From NCBI GenBank assembly GCA_016779585.1, contig JADHNI010000041.1, positions 1 through 32,733 on the forward strand: a stretch of DNA of 32,733 bases, in the 5' to 3' direction. This document shows, one piece after another, positions 15,985 through 24,389 of this stretch. This DNA is from Pseudomonadales bacterium. Its GTDB lineage: Bacteria; Pseudomonadota; Gammaproteobacteria; Pseudomonadales; Azotimanducaceae. Position 1 is the stretch's first letter, and every line of letters begins with the position of its first letter. The position numbers and the translations under genes were made by a program. Under the pieces are notes generated by a model. That model did not search any database and was not told the DNA's origin. It worked only from the letters and a program-made list of their open reading frames with translations.

Positions 15985-17169
15985 TCATTCCAGAAAAGAG
16001 GTGGCTTCAAGGGCATTGTATCCATACAGGCCATCCATTGCCGAGCTGGTGGCTTTCCGTGCTACGAGGTTGCGCGCCCATGCCTTGATACCGGACATAT
16101 GGAATATGGTTGCGTTCCTGCGGGACCCCTTCTGAATGCGCGCCGTTCTTTCTCGCCTGAGGTCTTCGTACTGTTGCAGTGCTGTCGGTACATCAGCGCG
16201 GTGCTTAAGGCACGCAGCCAGGACGGCGCCATCCTCAATGGCCATGGCCGCTCCCTGCGCCATAAACGGTAATGTTGGGTGGCAGGCATCGCCAAGTAAT
16301 GTCACTCGACCTTTACCCCAGGTTTTCATCGGCGGGCGATCATAGAGTGCCCACTTGTAAAGAGAGTCCCGATCAGCGCTATCGATCAGTGTCTGGATAT
16401 CCGGGTGCCAGCCGTGGAAGTCGGATTTAAGTTCTTCATAGTCACCGCGCTCCGTCCATGACTCGACCTCCCAGCCGGTTTTCTCGACCACGCAAACGCA
16501 GTTCACCATTTCGCCGCGCCTGACGAAGTAGTGTACAAAATGTTTACCCGGTCCCCACCAGACAGTCGACACGGGGCGGATCAGACCTTCCGGTAGTTTC
16601 GCCGAGGGAACCAGGGCGCGCCACGCGATATTGCCCGTGAAATTTGGCTTCTCTTCACCCCAGAGGCTGGCGCGAATGGTGGAATGAATTCCATCGGCAC
16701 CAATCAGCAGGTCCCCCTTGCTGGCTTCCCCGTTGATCAAAATTTTAACGGTGCCTTCTTGTTCCGTGAACGATTCGATTCTTGAATCAGTGTGCAGGCG
16801 AATGTTGCTGATGCCGGACGCTGCATCCACCATGAGTGCCAGTAAGTCGCCTCGATGGATATGGTAGTAAGGAAATCCGAACTGCCTGACCGCGGTATCT
16901 CCCAGTGCAGACTCGCTGATCAGTTTGCCGGATTTCCAGTCGCGGATTTGTGTGCCTTCAGGCAGGAACGCTTTTTCCTGCAGTGCGCTTTCCAGGCCAA
17001 GGTGATGTAACACGCTGGTGCAGTTTGGTGACAGCTGGATACCTGCGCCAGCTTCCGAGAAGCTGGGTGCCTGCTCGAACAACTCAACGTTGTGGCCTTC
17101 CTCTGCGAGGCGTAGTGCTGCGGCAATCCCGCCGATGCCACCACCGGCGATCAGAACTTCAAGCGGCAT
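15985..17169 (-). CDS. FAD-dependent aromatic hydroxylase, salicylate-hydroxylase-like
   Basis: The 394-residue protein belongs to the group A flavoprotein monooxygenases. It has GxGxxG in LIAGGGIGGIAAALR (7-20), the DG motif GADGIHS (157-163) that binds both FAD and NADPH, and LLGDACHPTLPFMAQGAAMAIEDG (from about 291) for the FAD ribose. These enzymes hydroxylate activated aromatic rings, with salicylate and 3- or 6-hydroxybenzoates as common substrates. A promoter-like TAGACT-17-TATACA (17183-17211) lies just upstream, and no ribosome site is visible before the ATG, so the leader may be only a few bases. It is co-transcribed with the Baeyer-Villiger-type gene. The exact substrate is unknown. 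Confidence 0.9.
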   Translation of the reverse strand: MPLEVLIAGGGIGGIAAALRLAEEGHNVELFEQAPSFSEAGAGIQLSPNCTSVLHHLGLESALQEKAFLPEGTQIRDWKSGKLISESALGDTAVRQFGFPYYHIHRGDLLALMVDAASGISNIRLHTDSRIESFTEQEGTVKILINGEASKGDLLIGADGIHSTIRASLWGEEKPNFTGNIAWRALVPSAKLPEGLIRPVSTVWWGPGKHFVHYFVRRGEMVNCVCVVEKTGWEVESWTERGDYEELKSDFHGWHPDIQTLIDSADRDSLYKWALYDRPPMKTWGKGRVTLLGDACHPTLPFMAQGAAMAIEDGAVLAACLKHRADVPTALQQYEDLRRERTARIQKGSRRNATIFHMSGIKAWARNLVARKATSSAMDGLYGYNALEATSFLE

Positions 17170-17182
17170 TCAGTGTACGTCT

Positions 17183-17211
17183 TGTATAGTAGTCAACCTG
17201 TTTGAAGTCTA
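17183..17211 (-). promoter_or_regulatory. Promoter candidate for the two-flavoenzyme operon
   Basis: On the minus strand, TAGACT (17206-17211) is followed by 17 bases and TATACA (17183-17188), a good sigma70 layout. Transcription would start near 17176, about 7 bases before the ATG at 17169. Confidence 0.45.
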
Positions 17212-17235
17212 CCGTAGGGTTAACCCATCTCTCAC

Positions 17236-18270
17236 GTCAATCATCTTGTTACGTTTCTGTTTCTCCTGGGGTTCTCTTGTTCGGTTCTGGCGACGCCGGA
17301 CCAGCGCGAGGAATGGACGCTCAACCTTTATGTTGAGAATGATCTTTTTTCGGAAACTGATCAGGACTACACCAGCGGCATCCGGTTGTCCTGGGTGTCC
17401 CCGGATATAGAAACTTACTATGACGAAGACACGTTGCCTGACTGGGTGGCGCGAATGAACCGTCGCCTGACGTTCTTCCATGGGCGGCATAAAGGGGTTG
17501 AGCGCAACGTCATCATCTCAGGGGCTCAGCAGATTTTTACGCCGGAAGATTAGACAGAAACAGAGCTGATTGAGGATGACCGGCCCTATGCCGGCTGGTT
17601 ATTCCTGGGCCTGGGTTACCAGACGCGTTTTGAGAACCAGCTCGATACCCTTGAACTTCGTCTGGGCGTGATCGGGCCGGCAGCGCTGGGAAAAGAAGCT
17701 CAGGACTTTATTCATGACCTTCGGGGATTTGCGAAATTCCAGGGCTGGGATAACCAGCTGAGAAACGAGCCGGGTGTGATAGCAGTCTGGGAGCACAAGC
17801 GTAAAAAGGGATACATGAACACCAATTCCCGGTTTGGCGTGGATGTCATCGGCCATGCCGGCTTTGCGCTGGGTAATGTCGGAACATATGCGAATGCCGG
17901 TGCTGAATTCCGGATGGGCTGGGCAATACCTGATGACTTTGGCACTTCTGCTATACGACCGGGTGGTGAAAACTCAACGCCGAACTCGGTGTGGAACCCT
18001 TCGATTGCAGTGGACAGGAACTGGGGGTTACACGCATTTGTGTCCTTCGATGTTCGCCTTGTGGCGCAGGACATTTTCCTCGATGGCAATACGTTCAAGA
18101 CCAGTCATTCCGTAGACAAGGAACACGTCGTGGCCGACGCGGCGGTCGGCCTCAGTTTTCTGTATCGGGGCGTAAAACTTTCCTATGCGCACATATTTCG
18201 CAGCAAGCAATTCGAATTGCAGGATCACTCACACTCTTACGGTTCTCTTGCGATCTCCTACACCTTCTAG
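17236..18270 (+). pseudogene. LpxR-like lipid A deacylase family barrel (DUF2219), start lost and amber-interrupted
   Basis: The frame encodes a signal-peptide-like stretch (HLVTFLFLLGFSCSVLA), then EEWTLNLYVENDLFSETDQDYTSG, the classic N-terminus of LpxR-family outer-membrane proteins, and later DDRPYAGWLFLG and a C-terminus YGSLAISYTF ending in Phe. LpxR removes the 3'-acyloxyacyl chain of lipid A. Two faults are visible. No ATG, GTG or TTG lies in frame between the upstream stop (17221) and the signal peptide; a GTC at 17236 sits where a start would fit. A TAG at 17551-17553 interrupts PED/TETELIEDD, and the frame then continues open to 18270. An ORF starting at 17668 covers only the C-terminal 200 residues. 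Intact, the protein would be about 344 residues, as expected. Probably a decaying gene; the 5' boundary is approximate. Confidence 0.8.
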
Positions 18271-18320
18271 CGATTGGTATGGGGAAGCCATCATGTTCGT
18301 CCTGGGCTGCGTAAATCTTT

Positions 18321-18345
18321 AAATGTTCACCAGATATTAACATTT
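18321..18345. repeat. Inverted repeat AAATGTT / AACATTT upstream of the EEP-fold gene
   Basis: Perfect 7-base arms (18321-18327 and 18339-18345) are separated by 11 bases, 44 bases before the ATG at 18389. It is too AT-rich and lacks a T-run for a terminator, so an operator is more likely. Weak evidence alone. Confidence 0.3.
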
Positions 18346-18388
18346 CGCTACGAATACCCCTTGTGAAGGCTGTGAAAAATACCCGTCC

Positions 18389-19264
18389 ATGTTCTCCTCA
18401 TGGCCATCCCGAAGCGCCGTTACCACCGTCAGCCTCTCGATCGTGGTCCTGCTGCTTGTCTGCGAGCTTGTTGAAGTCAGACTGGTCCCGCCGCCGGAAG
18501 CAGGCATAGCGCTCAAGAACCCTGAACGCAGCCAGCCATTTGATACCAGTGAGTTTACGATTGGCACCTACAACATCCGCTATGGCAAAGGTCTGGAAGA
18601 ACGTCCGTCCCTGCAACAGATCGCCGATGTCCTCTCCTCGCCGAAACTTGATGTGATTGGCTTGAATGAGGTGCGCCTGGGGCCGTTCAGCGACACCAGC
18701 CAGGCGGAAACGCTGGCTGACCTCCTCGATATGAGTTGGGTCTATGCGATGACAGTGGATCGCTACTTTGAACGGCGAGCAGGAAACGCCATTCTCAGTC
18801 GTTACCATATTGAGCGTTACGAGATTGTGCCACTTTTCCAGACCCAGACAGATCTGGAAGGCACCTATGAGACCCGGTCACGACGAAACTATGTGTTTGC
18901 CCTTCTGGATAACGGTGAGCACCAGGTTGCTGTCATTGCGACCCACATTGACCGCGGGCCGTTACAACCCGAGCAGATTGACCAGGTGCTGAGGCGATTT
19001 GACCAGTTTGATCATGCCGTCCTGATCGGTGATATGAACAACGTTCACAGCCAGGCTGCTATTGCAGAACGGCTGCGTGATGGTGTGCGGGATGCTATTT
19101 GTGAAGGTCACGATCATGAGGCACCGCACATCGACTGGATATTGACCAAGGGTTTCGACGTGATCGAGTCTGGTCTTCATCCGGTGGGTATATCAGATCA
19201 TCCCCAGTATTGGGCAAGGCTTCGAATCCAGCAGGAAGAGGTCGAGGTTGCGAGCGCCCTGTGA
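18389..19264 (+). CDS. Membrane-anchored endonuclease/exonuclease/phosphatase (EEP) fold protein
   Basis: The 291-residue protein has one N-terminal membrane segment (about 10-30). The EEP catalytic set follows: TYNIRYG (Asn62), GLNEVR (Glu94), ATHIDRG (His186), LIGDMNN (Asp215, Asn217), HIDWIL (Asp249) and ISDHPQYW (Asp270-His271). This is the complete metal-dependent phosphoesterase site found in nucleases, sphingomyelinases and inositol phosphatases. The anchor places the catalytic domain in the periplasm, so a phospholipid or extracellular nucleotide substrate is more likely than DNA repair. It stands alone between two decayed loci. Fold firm, substrate unknown. Confidence 0.9.
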   Translation: MFSSWPSRSAVTTVSLSIVVLLLVCELVEVRLVPPPEAGIALKNPERSQPFDTSEFTIGTYNIRYGKGLEERPSLQQIADVLSSPKLDVIGLNEVRLGPFSDTSQAETLADLLDMSWVYAMTVDRYFERRAGNAILSRYHIERYEIVPLFQTQTDLEGTYETRSRRNYVFALLDNGEHQVAVIATHIDRGPLQPEQIDQVLRRFDQFDHAVLIGDMNNVHSQAAIAERLRDGVRDAICEGHDHEAPHIDWILTKGFDVIESGLHPVGISDHPQYWARLRIQQEEVEVASAL

Positions 19265-19271
19265 ATTATCC

Positions 19272-19602
19272 TTAGGCTAGTGAGGGTTCTTTAACCCCGT
19301 CTGCCGCAAGCGGATTGTGATACTGAACGCCCTGGAATCTCTGGAAGTCATTGTCAGCGGAGCAGAGTAGAGCTGAATGCTCGATGGCGATCGCGGCGAG
19401 ATGGGCATCATTGGTGAGGTTCCCTGCGGTGCCGCTCTGCATAATCAGGCGGGATAACAGTTCCCAGTGCCGGGGGCCGGGATTGAGTGGCTGCACATTT
19501 TCCAGTTTGAGCCACTCCGACACGATATCAAGAGAGGTTTCAGCACTGATCGGTTTTGGGAAGATTCTCGGGTTACTGCAGGTTAGTATCGATAACGATC
19601 AC
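19272..19602 (-). pseudogene. VapC-type PIN-domain toxin remnant with internal deletion
   Basis: A GTG at 19602 opens VIVIDTNL, the start of a PIN ribonuclease with its first catalytic Asp. After nine codons the frame hits a stop. The next frame carries NPRIFPKPISAETSLDIVSEWLK and continues through GNLTNDAHLAAIAIEH (third acidic site) and SADNDFQRF to the normal C-terminus. In related toxins roughly 40-50 residues lie between 'DTNLL' and 'TNPRIF', so that block, with the second acidic residue, has been deleted and the frame shifted. The deletion joins two short similar stretches (ACTAACC and GTAACCC). The GTG overlaps the antitoxin stop (GTGA), the usual vapBC arrangement. As it stands this cannot make an active ribonuclease. 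Confidence 0.8.
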
Positions 19603-19802
19603 TTTCGCAGCTCAATCTTTCTGGCAAGCTCCTCGTCTTCCAGGCGTCCTGCCAGGTCCAGGGATTTAGTCAGATCCACAGTGGCGTCACCCAGTGCGAT
19701 GCTCGGTGTCTTGAATTTTTTCCTTGATCGCTTCGAGCTTGAATCCTTAGCCAGACCCCTGGCAAGGGCTTCGTTGACAAGGGTTTTGAAGCTTTTAGGC
19801 AT
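19599..19802 (-). pseudogene. VapB-like antitoxin, probably N-terminally truncated
   Basis: The 67-residue reading frame MPKSFKTLVNEALARGL matches the second helix region of ribbon-helix-helix antitoxins ('gkSFKxLVNEALRxGL'). A C-terminal tail follows with DLTKSLDLAGRLEDEELARK, the acidic helix that wraps the toxin. The N-terminal strand and first helix that bind DNA are missing; just upstream, in the same frame but after a TGA, are the residues FDVL, which look like a scrap of that strand. It therefore seems to have lost about 15-25 residues. Its stop codon overlaps the toxin start by four bases. It could still be expressed from the ATG and bind a toxin made elsewhere, but not DNA. Confidence 0.6.
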
Positions 19803-19832
19803 CAAAACATCAAATCAAAACGTGGTCGGGAG

Positions 19833-20672
19833 TTACTCGAACTCGTCCAGCGCCCAGATCGCAGGAAAATTCACCAGGGTATTCATTTGCCCAAGGTCCG
19901 CAACATCAGATTGCTCCACGCCATCACTCAAGAGTTTTTGTGCTGCGGTTTGCATGGCTGATACTGCTGCGCCGAGCAGGTAGATGGGATGTATGACCAG
20001 TTGATAACCCAGTTCCCTGAGCTCTTCGTCACTAAGCAATGGAGTTTTGCCACCTCCCACCATGTTCGCGAGTTTTGGTACTTCTGGAAACGAGTTGGTG
20101 ATGGCCCTCATTTCTTCGATCGATTCGGGGGATTCGACGAAAAGTACGTCCGCGCCGGCGTTTAAATACAGCTCGGCTCTTCTTAACGCCTCGTCCAATC
20201 CATGATCTGTCCGGGCATCGGTTCTGGCGACGATAAGAAACTCTTCGGAACTGCGGGTGGCTTCAGCGATTTTGATTTTTTTAACCATGTCCTCCGCTGG
20301 GACTACTGCGCGATTTTTTGTATGGCCGCATCGCTTGGGATATTCCTGATCTTCGAGCTGTATCGCCGATGCGCCGGCAGTTTCGTAACCTGCAACGGCC
20401 TGTTGTACGTTTGCGAGCCCGCCAAAACCCGTATCACCATCAGCAATCAAGGGAAGATCAGTGACTTCACATATGGTTCGCACGCGATCCACCATTTCCC
20501 GATAGGACACAAGGCCCGCATCCGGTTTTCCAAGGAGGCTCGCGCTGACTCCGTAACCGGTCATATACAAGACCCTCGCGCCACTGGATTCGGCGACGCG
20601 TGCAGACAGTGGGTCAAATACACCGGGTGCCGAGATGAATTCCCCCAGATCAAGTAACTCTTTGAGGCTCAT
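19833..20672 (-). CDS. Isocitrate lyase / PEP mutase superfamily carbon-carbon lyase
   Basis: The 279-residue TIM-barrel protein has PGVFDPLSARV, then the magnesium-site ADGDTGFG (Asp78, Asp80), QLEDQEYPKRCGHT (Glu107, and the loop Cys in KRCGH at 113-117, as in isocitrate lyase and 2-methylisocitrate lyase) and ARTDAR. The KRCGH loop argues for a lyase over a phosphonate mutase. Likely substrates are 2-methylisocitrate-, dimethylmalate- or oxaloacetate-like acids. It is the last gene of the minus-strand operon, 20 bases after the zinc-type dehydrogenase, which fits a final C-C cleavage step after CoA activation and oxidation. The specific reaction is not settled by sequence. Confidence 0.88.
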   Translation of the reverse strand: MSLKELLDLGEFISAPGVFDPLSARVAESSGARVLYMTGYGVSASLLGKPDAGLVSYREMVDRVRTICEVTDLPLIADGDTGFGGLANVQQAVAGYETAGASAIQLEDQEYPKRCGHTKNRAVVPAEDMVKKIKIAEATRSSEEFLIVARTDARTDHGLDEALRRAELYLNAGADVLFVESPESIEEMRAITNSFPEVPKLANMVGGGKTPLLSDEELRELGYQLVIHPIYLLGAAVSAMQTAAQKLLSDGVEQSDVADLGQMNTLVNFPAIWALDEFE

Positions 20673-20692
20673 AGTTGCAATGATCGCTTGAG

Positions 20693-21643
20693 TTAGGGTG
20701 TCGGGCAGGCCACGAGCCGCCCGGTCACTTGTCCTCGACGTAGCTTGTCGAGACCTTCCGGAATATCTTCCAGTGAAATTTCTGTCGTCACAGGGTCCAG
20801 TTCACCTGAAGCGAATAGCTCATACAGGCCTGCGATGTCCTCGCGCGTACCGCCATTTGAGCCAACCAGTGTGACTTTTTTCAGGATCATCGCCTTGGTT
20901 GAGACTGTGGCCTCAAGTTTACCCATGCCAACCTGGACAACCCTGCCACCACGTCCTATGGCCTCGATGGCCTCGGCGGTTGTTGTGCCGAAACCCGCGA
21001 GATCGACGATCAGGTCGAGCTTCTTGTCTGCAAAATCCATGATCGAGCCGGAAACTTCTTTGGCGCCCAGTTCCGTGGCCATGGGCCAGATGTCTTTATT
21101 GATCTCGGCAACGTAGACATCTGCACCTTTCAATACTGCAGCGCGCACGCCAATCTGGCCCAGGCCGCCTAAACCAATAACACCGAGCTTCATACCGGGC
21201 TGTAACCCGCCGGTGGTCATGATGGCGTGGTAGGCCGTCATACCCGCATCCGTTGCGGTGGCACCCAGGGCGAAACTCACTTCGTCAGGTATTGCGACCA
21301 GGGCACCGGCAGCAACCGTCATCTTTTCTGCAAACCCGCCGTTGTAGGTGAAGCCAGGCGCACCTGCCGGTGTTGTCGGGCAGACACCAACGCGATCGCC
21401 AACGTGCCAGTCAGTGACGTCTTTTCCGACTGCAGTAATCCTGCCAGCGACTTCATGGCCCATGACAATAGGCAGACCAGCCAGTGTTTCCAGCCAGCCT
21501 TCGTCATCGAGAACGCCAACGTCGGTATGACAAAGACCACAACCGGTAACGTCAATCAGAACCTGGTCGTCTGCTGGTGTGGGGTCGGGTAGCTCAACCC
21601 ATTCGAGGGGTTTGCCGGTGCCTGTAAAGTGCCATGCTTTCAT
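20693..21643 (-). CDS. Zinc-type medium-chain alcohol dehydrogenase lacking the structural-zinc lobe
   Basis: The 316-residue MDR protein has GCGLCHTDVG (catalytic-zinc Cys38), MGHEVAG (His63-Glu64) and the Rossmann GLGGLGQIG (157-165). The four-cysteine structural zinc loop that normally follows GDRV is replaced by VCPTTPAGAPGFTYNGGF, and the third catalytic ligand position reads TDAGMTAYHA (Asp132 instead of Cys). Both features recur in a real subfamily of shorter NAD-dependent dehydrogenases, so I do not take this for a broken gene. It likely oxidises a hydroxy-acyl or alcohol intermediate from the preceding SDR/ligase steps. It is 76 bases downstream of the SDR and 20 bases upstream of the lyase. 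Confidence 0.9.
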   Translation of the reverse strand: MKAWHFTGTGKPLEWVELPDPTPADDQVLIDVTGCGLCHTDVGVLDDEGWLETLAGLPIVMGHEVAGRITAVGKDVTDWHVGDRVGVCPTTPAGAPGFTYNGGFAEKMTVAAGALVAIPDEVSFALGATATDAGMTAYHAIMTTGGLQPGMKLGVIGLGGLGQIGVRAAVLKGADVYVAEINKDIWPMATELGAKEVSGSIMDFADKKLDLIVDLAGFGTTTAEAIEAIGRGGRVVQVGMGKLEATVSTKAMILKKVTLVGSNGGTREDIAGLYELFASGELDPVTTEISLEDIPEGLDKLRRGQVTGRLVACPTP

Positions 21644-21719
21644 ATCTGTGAGTGTACCGAAGTCCAGGGTTGGAGTCGTTGGCTATTGTGACTTCGAAGC
21701 CGGGAATCAATCGTAAGGC

Positions 21720-22484
21720 TCATAGCAGCAGGTGCCCCCCGTCCAGCACCAGGTGCTGACCCGTGACCACGGAATGACCCTCGATAAAATTCAGTATGGA
21801 TTCTGCAACGGTTTCCGGTGTGCAGGTAGTTTTCAGTGGTGTGTTCTTTTCCAGGAATGCCTTGGATGCTTCGTAAGTTTCCCTACCCATGCCTTCAGAC
21901 AACCAGTCACCGGTGATAAACCCCGGGCAGACTGCGTTGACACGAATCGCCGGTCCCAGTACCCGGGCTAACGATTGTGTCATGGTGATCAGTGCGCCTT
22001 TTGATGCCGCATACGCAATGGAACTGCCAACGCCTTTCACGCCAGCTATGGAGGCAACGTTGACGACTGATGCATCGCCGGAGGCCTGTAGCGCCGCGCG
22101 AGCAGCGCGTACCATCTGGAAGGGACCGACAACGTTCACGCCGTAAATCCACTGGAAGTCTGAGGCGTCCAGCCCATCAAGGTCGCCGTGCTGCACAAAC
22201 TTGGTGGTGCCCGCGTTGTTAACGAGAGAGTCAATGCGTCCCCACTTCTTCATGGTTTCGTCGACCAGGTGCCGGCAGTCACGATCTTCACTGACATCCG
22301 CCTGGCAAACCAGAACTTCTGCACCAAGCGCCTCACACTCTTCGGCAACCTTGTTGGCCGCATCAGCGCTGCGTGAATAGTTAATGACAACATTGCCACC
22401 TTTTGATGCCAGCATTCGTGCGGTGGCAGCACCCACACCGGAGGATGATCCGGTGATGATGGAAACAGAATCAGGTATGTTCAT
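21720..22484 (-). CDS. Short-chain dehydrogenase/reductase (classical SDR)
   Basis: The 254-residue protein shows the full classical SDR set: TGSSSGVG cofactor motif (11-18), QADVS, NNAG (89-92), catalytic Ser145 (VNVASIAG), Tyr158 and Lys162 in YAASK, and VNAVCPGFITG. The Asn-Tyr-Ser-Arg after beta2 (VVINYSRS) favours NADPH, as in FabG-like 3-oxoacyl reductases. It could reduce a 3-oxoacyl-CoA or oxidise a ring alcohol. It begins 18 bases after the multihaem cytochrome gene and is part of the same transcription unit. Confidence 0.92.
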   Translation of the reverse strand: MNIPDSVSIITGSSSGVGAATARMLASKGGNVVINYSRSADAANKVAEECEALGAEVLVCQADVSEDRDCRHLVDETMKKWGRIDSLVNNAGTTKFVQHGDLDGLDASDFQWIYGVNVVGPFQMVRAARAALQASGDASVVNVASIAGVKGVGSSIAYAASKGALITMTQSLARVLGPAIRVNAVCPGFITGDWLSEGMGRETYEASKAFLEKNTPLKTTCTPETVAESILNFIEGHSVVTGQHLVLDGGHLLL

Positions 22485-22502
22485 GCAGTTACCTTATTGG
22501 AG

Positions 22503-24389
22503 TTAACGAGGGATCTGGTTCATGTGTTTCAGGTAGCGTTCGGCTTCTTCTGCCTGGCCTGAGCTATTGAGCACAACAGCGAGTTCTTCGTAGGTGGCAT
22601 GGTCACCAGGATCAATTTCAAGTGATTGGCGGAAGTGTTCAGCCGCCCTGGTCCCATTGCCCAGCTTTGAGCTGATTCGACCTTTCATTCGGTATGCTCT
22701 AGCCATCAGCGGGCGAAGAGCCAGAGCCTTATCCAGTTCAACGTCGGCCAGCGTCAGGCTGTTGCTGTCGAAATACAGCGACGCCAGCGCCAGGTGAACT
22801 TCCGGTTCAGGCTGCAGTGCAAGTGATCGTCTGAACGAGAGTTTTGCCTGGGACTTTTTGCCCAGAGCCATCTGGGAGAGGCCCAGGATGTCATGTGCGA
22901 CGGCAAGATTCGGATCGCCATTGACCAATCCCCGCGCGAAAGCCTCTGCCTGTGCAAAGTTACCGAGTTTCAACCATCCCTGCGCCAGGTCGAGGTAGGG
23001 TGAGTAGTGTTCATATTGCCTTTCACTCAAGGCTTCCATCAGGCTCTGCGCGGCAATATCGACACTTCGGCTGGCGCGAATGACAGCTACCGCCTCGTAG
23101 GTTTTCATGTCCTCATCAGGACCGTGATTACCAAACGGCAGCGGTCGAACATCCGTGACTGGGCGGGTTTCCGGATTGACCGGTGCCGTGAGTTTTTCCG
23201 GGTTAAACGGGCCTTTGGCGATCCAGTGATCGGTCATGGTGACATGAACCACATCGCGGGTTCTTCTTGTTGGCATATGGCAGGCAACACACCCAGTGGC
23301 TGAAACTTCCACCTGGTGGTTCACATTTTCGTGGCAGTCCTGGCACACACCAGCCACCTCTTCCCGGAAGGTGTTCGATTCCGGTTTTATGTGTGGGTTG
23401 TGGCAGTCGATACAGGTAATACTGCCTTCACTGTAACAAGCGCTTTTCATCAATCGGTAGCCGTGATGATTGATTTCAAACCGATCCGGGTCTGAGATTC
23501 CGCCTTCCTCGACGTCCAGCAGGTAAAGGTAATCAGAGAGCAGTTCGCCAGGGCGGAAGGAAAACTGGCCGCGCCCAAACCTTACGGGGCTGGTAACTGT
23601 AATGGCAGGTAGCAGGTGGCACTGCATGCAGACAGAATCCCGCCGTGCTCCGGTCAGTTTTCCGGGATTGACGATGGCGCTTCGTATCCCATCGAGACCT
23701 TTGCCAGTGAGTGCATTGGTCACGTGCTGTCCGCCGGGGCCATGGCAGCGCTGGCAGCCCGTGCCTTCCGGTAGCTCCTTCGGGAAGTGGTTAGCGGCGC
23801 CGTGGGCATCATCCTTTATTTCCGGAAGGGCGTTGTGACAAAACATGCACTCCCGGGTGATTTCCCGTGTCAGCCCCTGGTGATCAGGTGCTTCAAAACC
23901 CGGCGACATCTCCCAGTATTGCCCCTCGGTGTACCAGCCGATGGGAAGCTGGAATATCTCGCCGTGGTCAGTCTGGTAAAGGTAGCTTCGTGTGCGGTTA
24001 CCTGAACCCAGTACCCAGTCTACCGGCACCTCGATGCTGTTGATTTCATTTCCACTGGCATCTTTCTGGAAACGACGGAAGGTCATATCATCGCCGTCGA
24101 GCAGCATCTGGTAATAGCGGTTCGAGAGTTCGTGGTAAAAAACCTCGCCAAACTTTTCGATACGTTTTGCGTTCGGAACACTCTTAAACGATTGCGCCAT
24201 GCCGACATGCTGGTAGCTGTCGTAGTGTGAGACGTGGCAGTCACGGCAGACCTGGTCTTCAACGTAGCCGCCCGCCGGACCTTCCGTAATGCGGGGCAGT
24301 TCAGTTGCCGCGCAGAGGTTGGCGACAACCAGGTTAGCGAAAAAAAGGAGGAGCAGGAAGGACTGCTTAGGCAATGCCTCGCTCCTCAT
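22503..24389 (-). CDS. Exported seven-haem cytochrome c with C-terminal TPR repeats
   Basis: The protein (628 aa) has a signal peptide (KQSFLLLLFFANLVVANLCAA). Seven CxxCH haem sites follow: CRDCH, CMFCH, CQRCH, CMQCH, CIDCH, CQDCH and CVACH, at about residues 48, 181, 212, 254, 326, 349 and 367. From about 440 to the end are tetratricopeptide repeats (ARGLVNGDPNLAVAHDILGL, FRQSLEIDPGDHATYEEL). It sits in the periplasm and moves electrons, while the TPRs would dock a partner. No known enzyme signature identifies a substrate. The start is uncertain: ATG at 24389 has a weak site, while TTG at 24374 has AGGAG 7 bases upstream and gives a better signal peptide. Both overlap the end of the ligase gene, so the two are coupled. 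Confidence 0.88.
   Translation of the reverse strand: MRSEALPKQSFLLLLFFANLVVANLCAATELPRITEGPAGGYVEDQVCRDCHVSHYDSYQHVGMAQSFKSVPNAKRIEKFGEVFYHELSNRYYQMLLDGDDMTFRRFQKDASGNEINSIEVPVDWVLGSGNRTRSYLYQTDHGEIFQLPIGWYTEGQYWEMSPGFEAPDHQGLTREITRECMFCHNALPEIKDDAHGAANHFPKELPEGTGCQRCHGPGGQHVTNALTGKGLDGIRSAIVNPGKLTGARRDSVCMQCHLLPAITVTSPVRFGRGQFSFRPGELLSDYLYLLDVEEGGISDPDRFEINHHGYRLMKSACYSEGSITCIDCHNPHIKPESNTFREEVAGVCQDCHENVNHQVEVSATGCVACHMPTRRTRDVVHVTMTDHWIAKGPFNPEKLTAPVNPETRPVTDVRPLPFGNHGPDEDMKTYEAVAVIRASRSVDIAAQSLMEALSERQYEHYSPYLDLAQGWLKLGNFAQAEAFARGLVNGDPNLAVAHDILGLSQMALGKKSQAKLSFRRSLALQPEPEVHLALASLYFDSNSLTLADVELDKALALRPLMARAYRMKGRISSKLGNGTRAAEHFRQSLEIDPGDHATYEELAVVLNSSGQAEEAERYLKHMNQIPR

Noticed and set aside
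4722-18270. Reassignment of TAG as a sense codon, suggested by two in-frame ambers
   Set aside because: TAG is also the normal stop of the iron-type alcohol dehydrogenase (9160-9162) and of the LpxR-like frame after its terminal Phe (18268-18270).
20693-21643. Zinc-type alcohol dehydrogenase seen as truncated because it lacks the four-cysteine lobe
   Set aside because: The frame is intact and the lobe is replaced by a neat loop (VCPTTPAGAPGF) that recurs in a shorter MDR subfamily.
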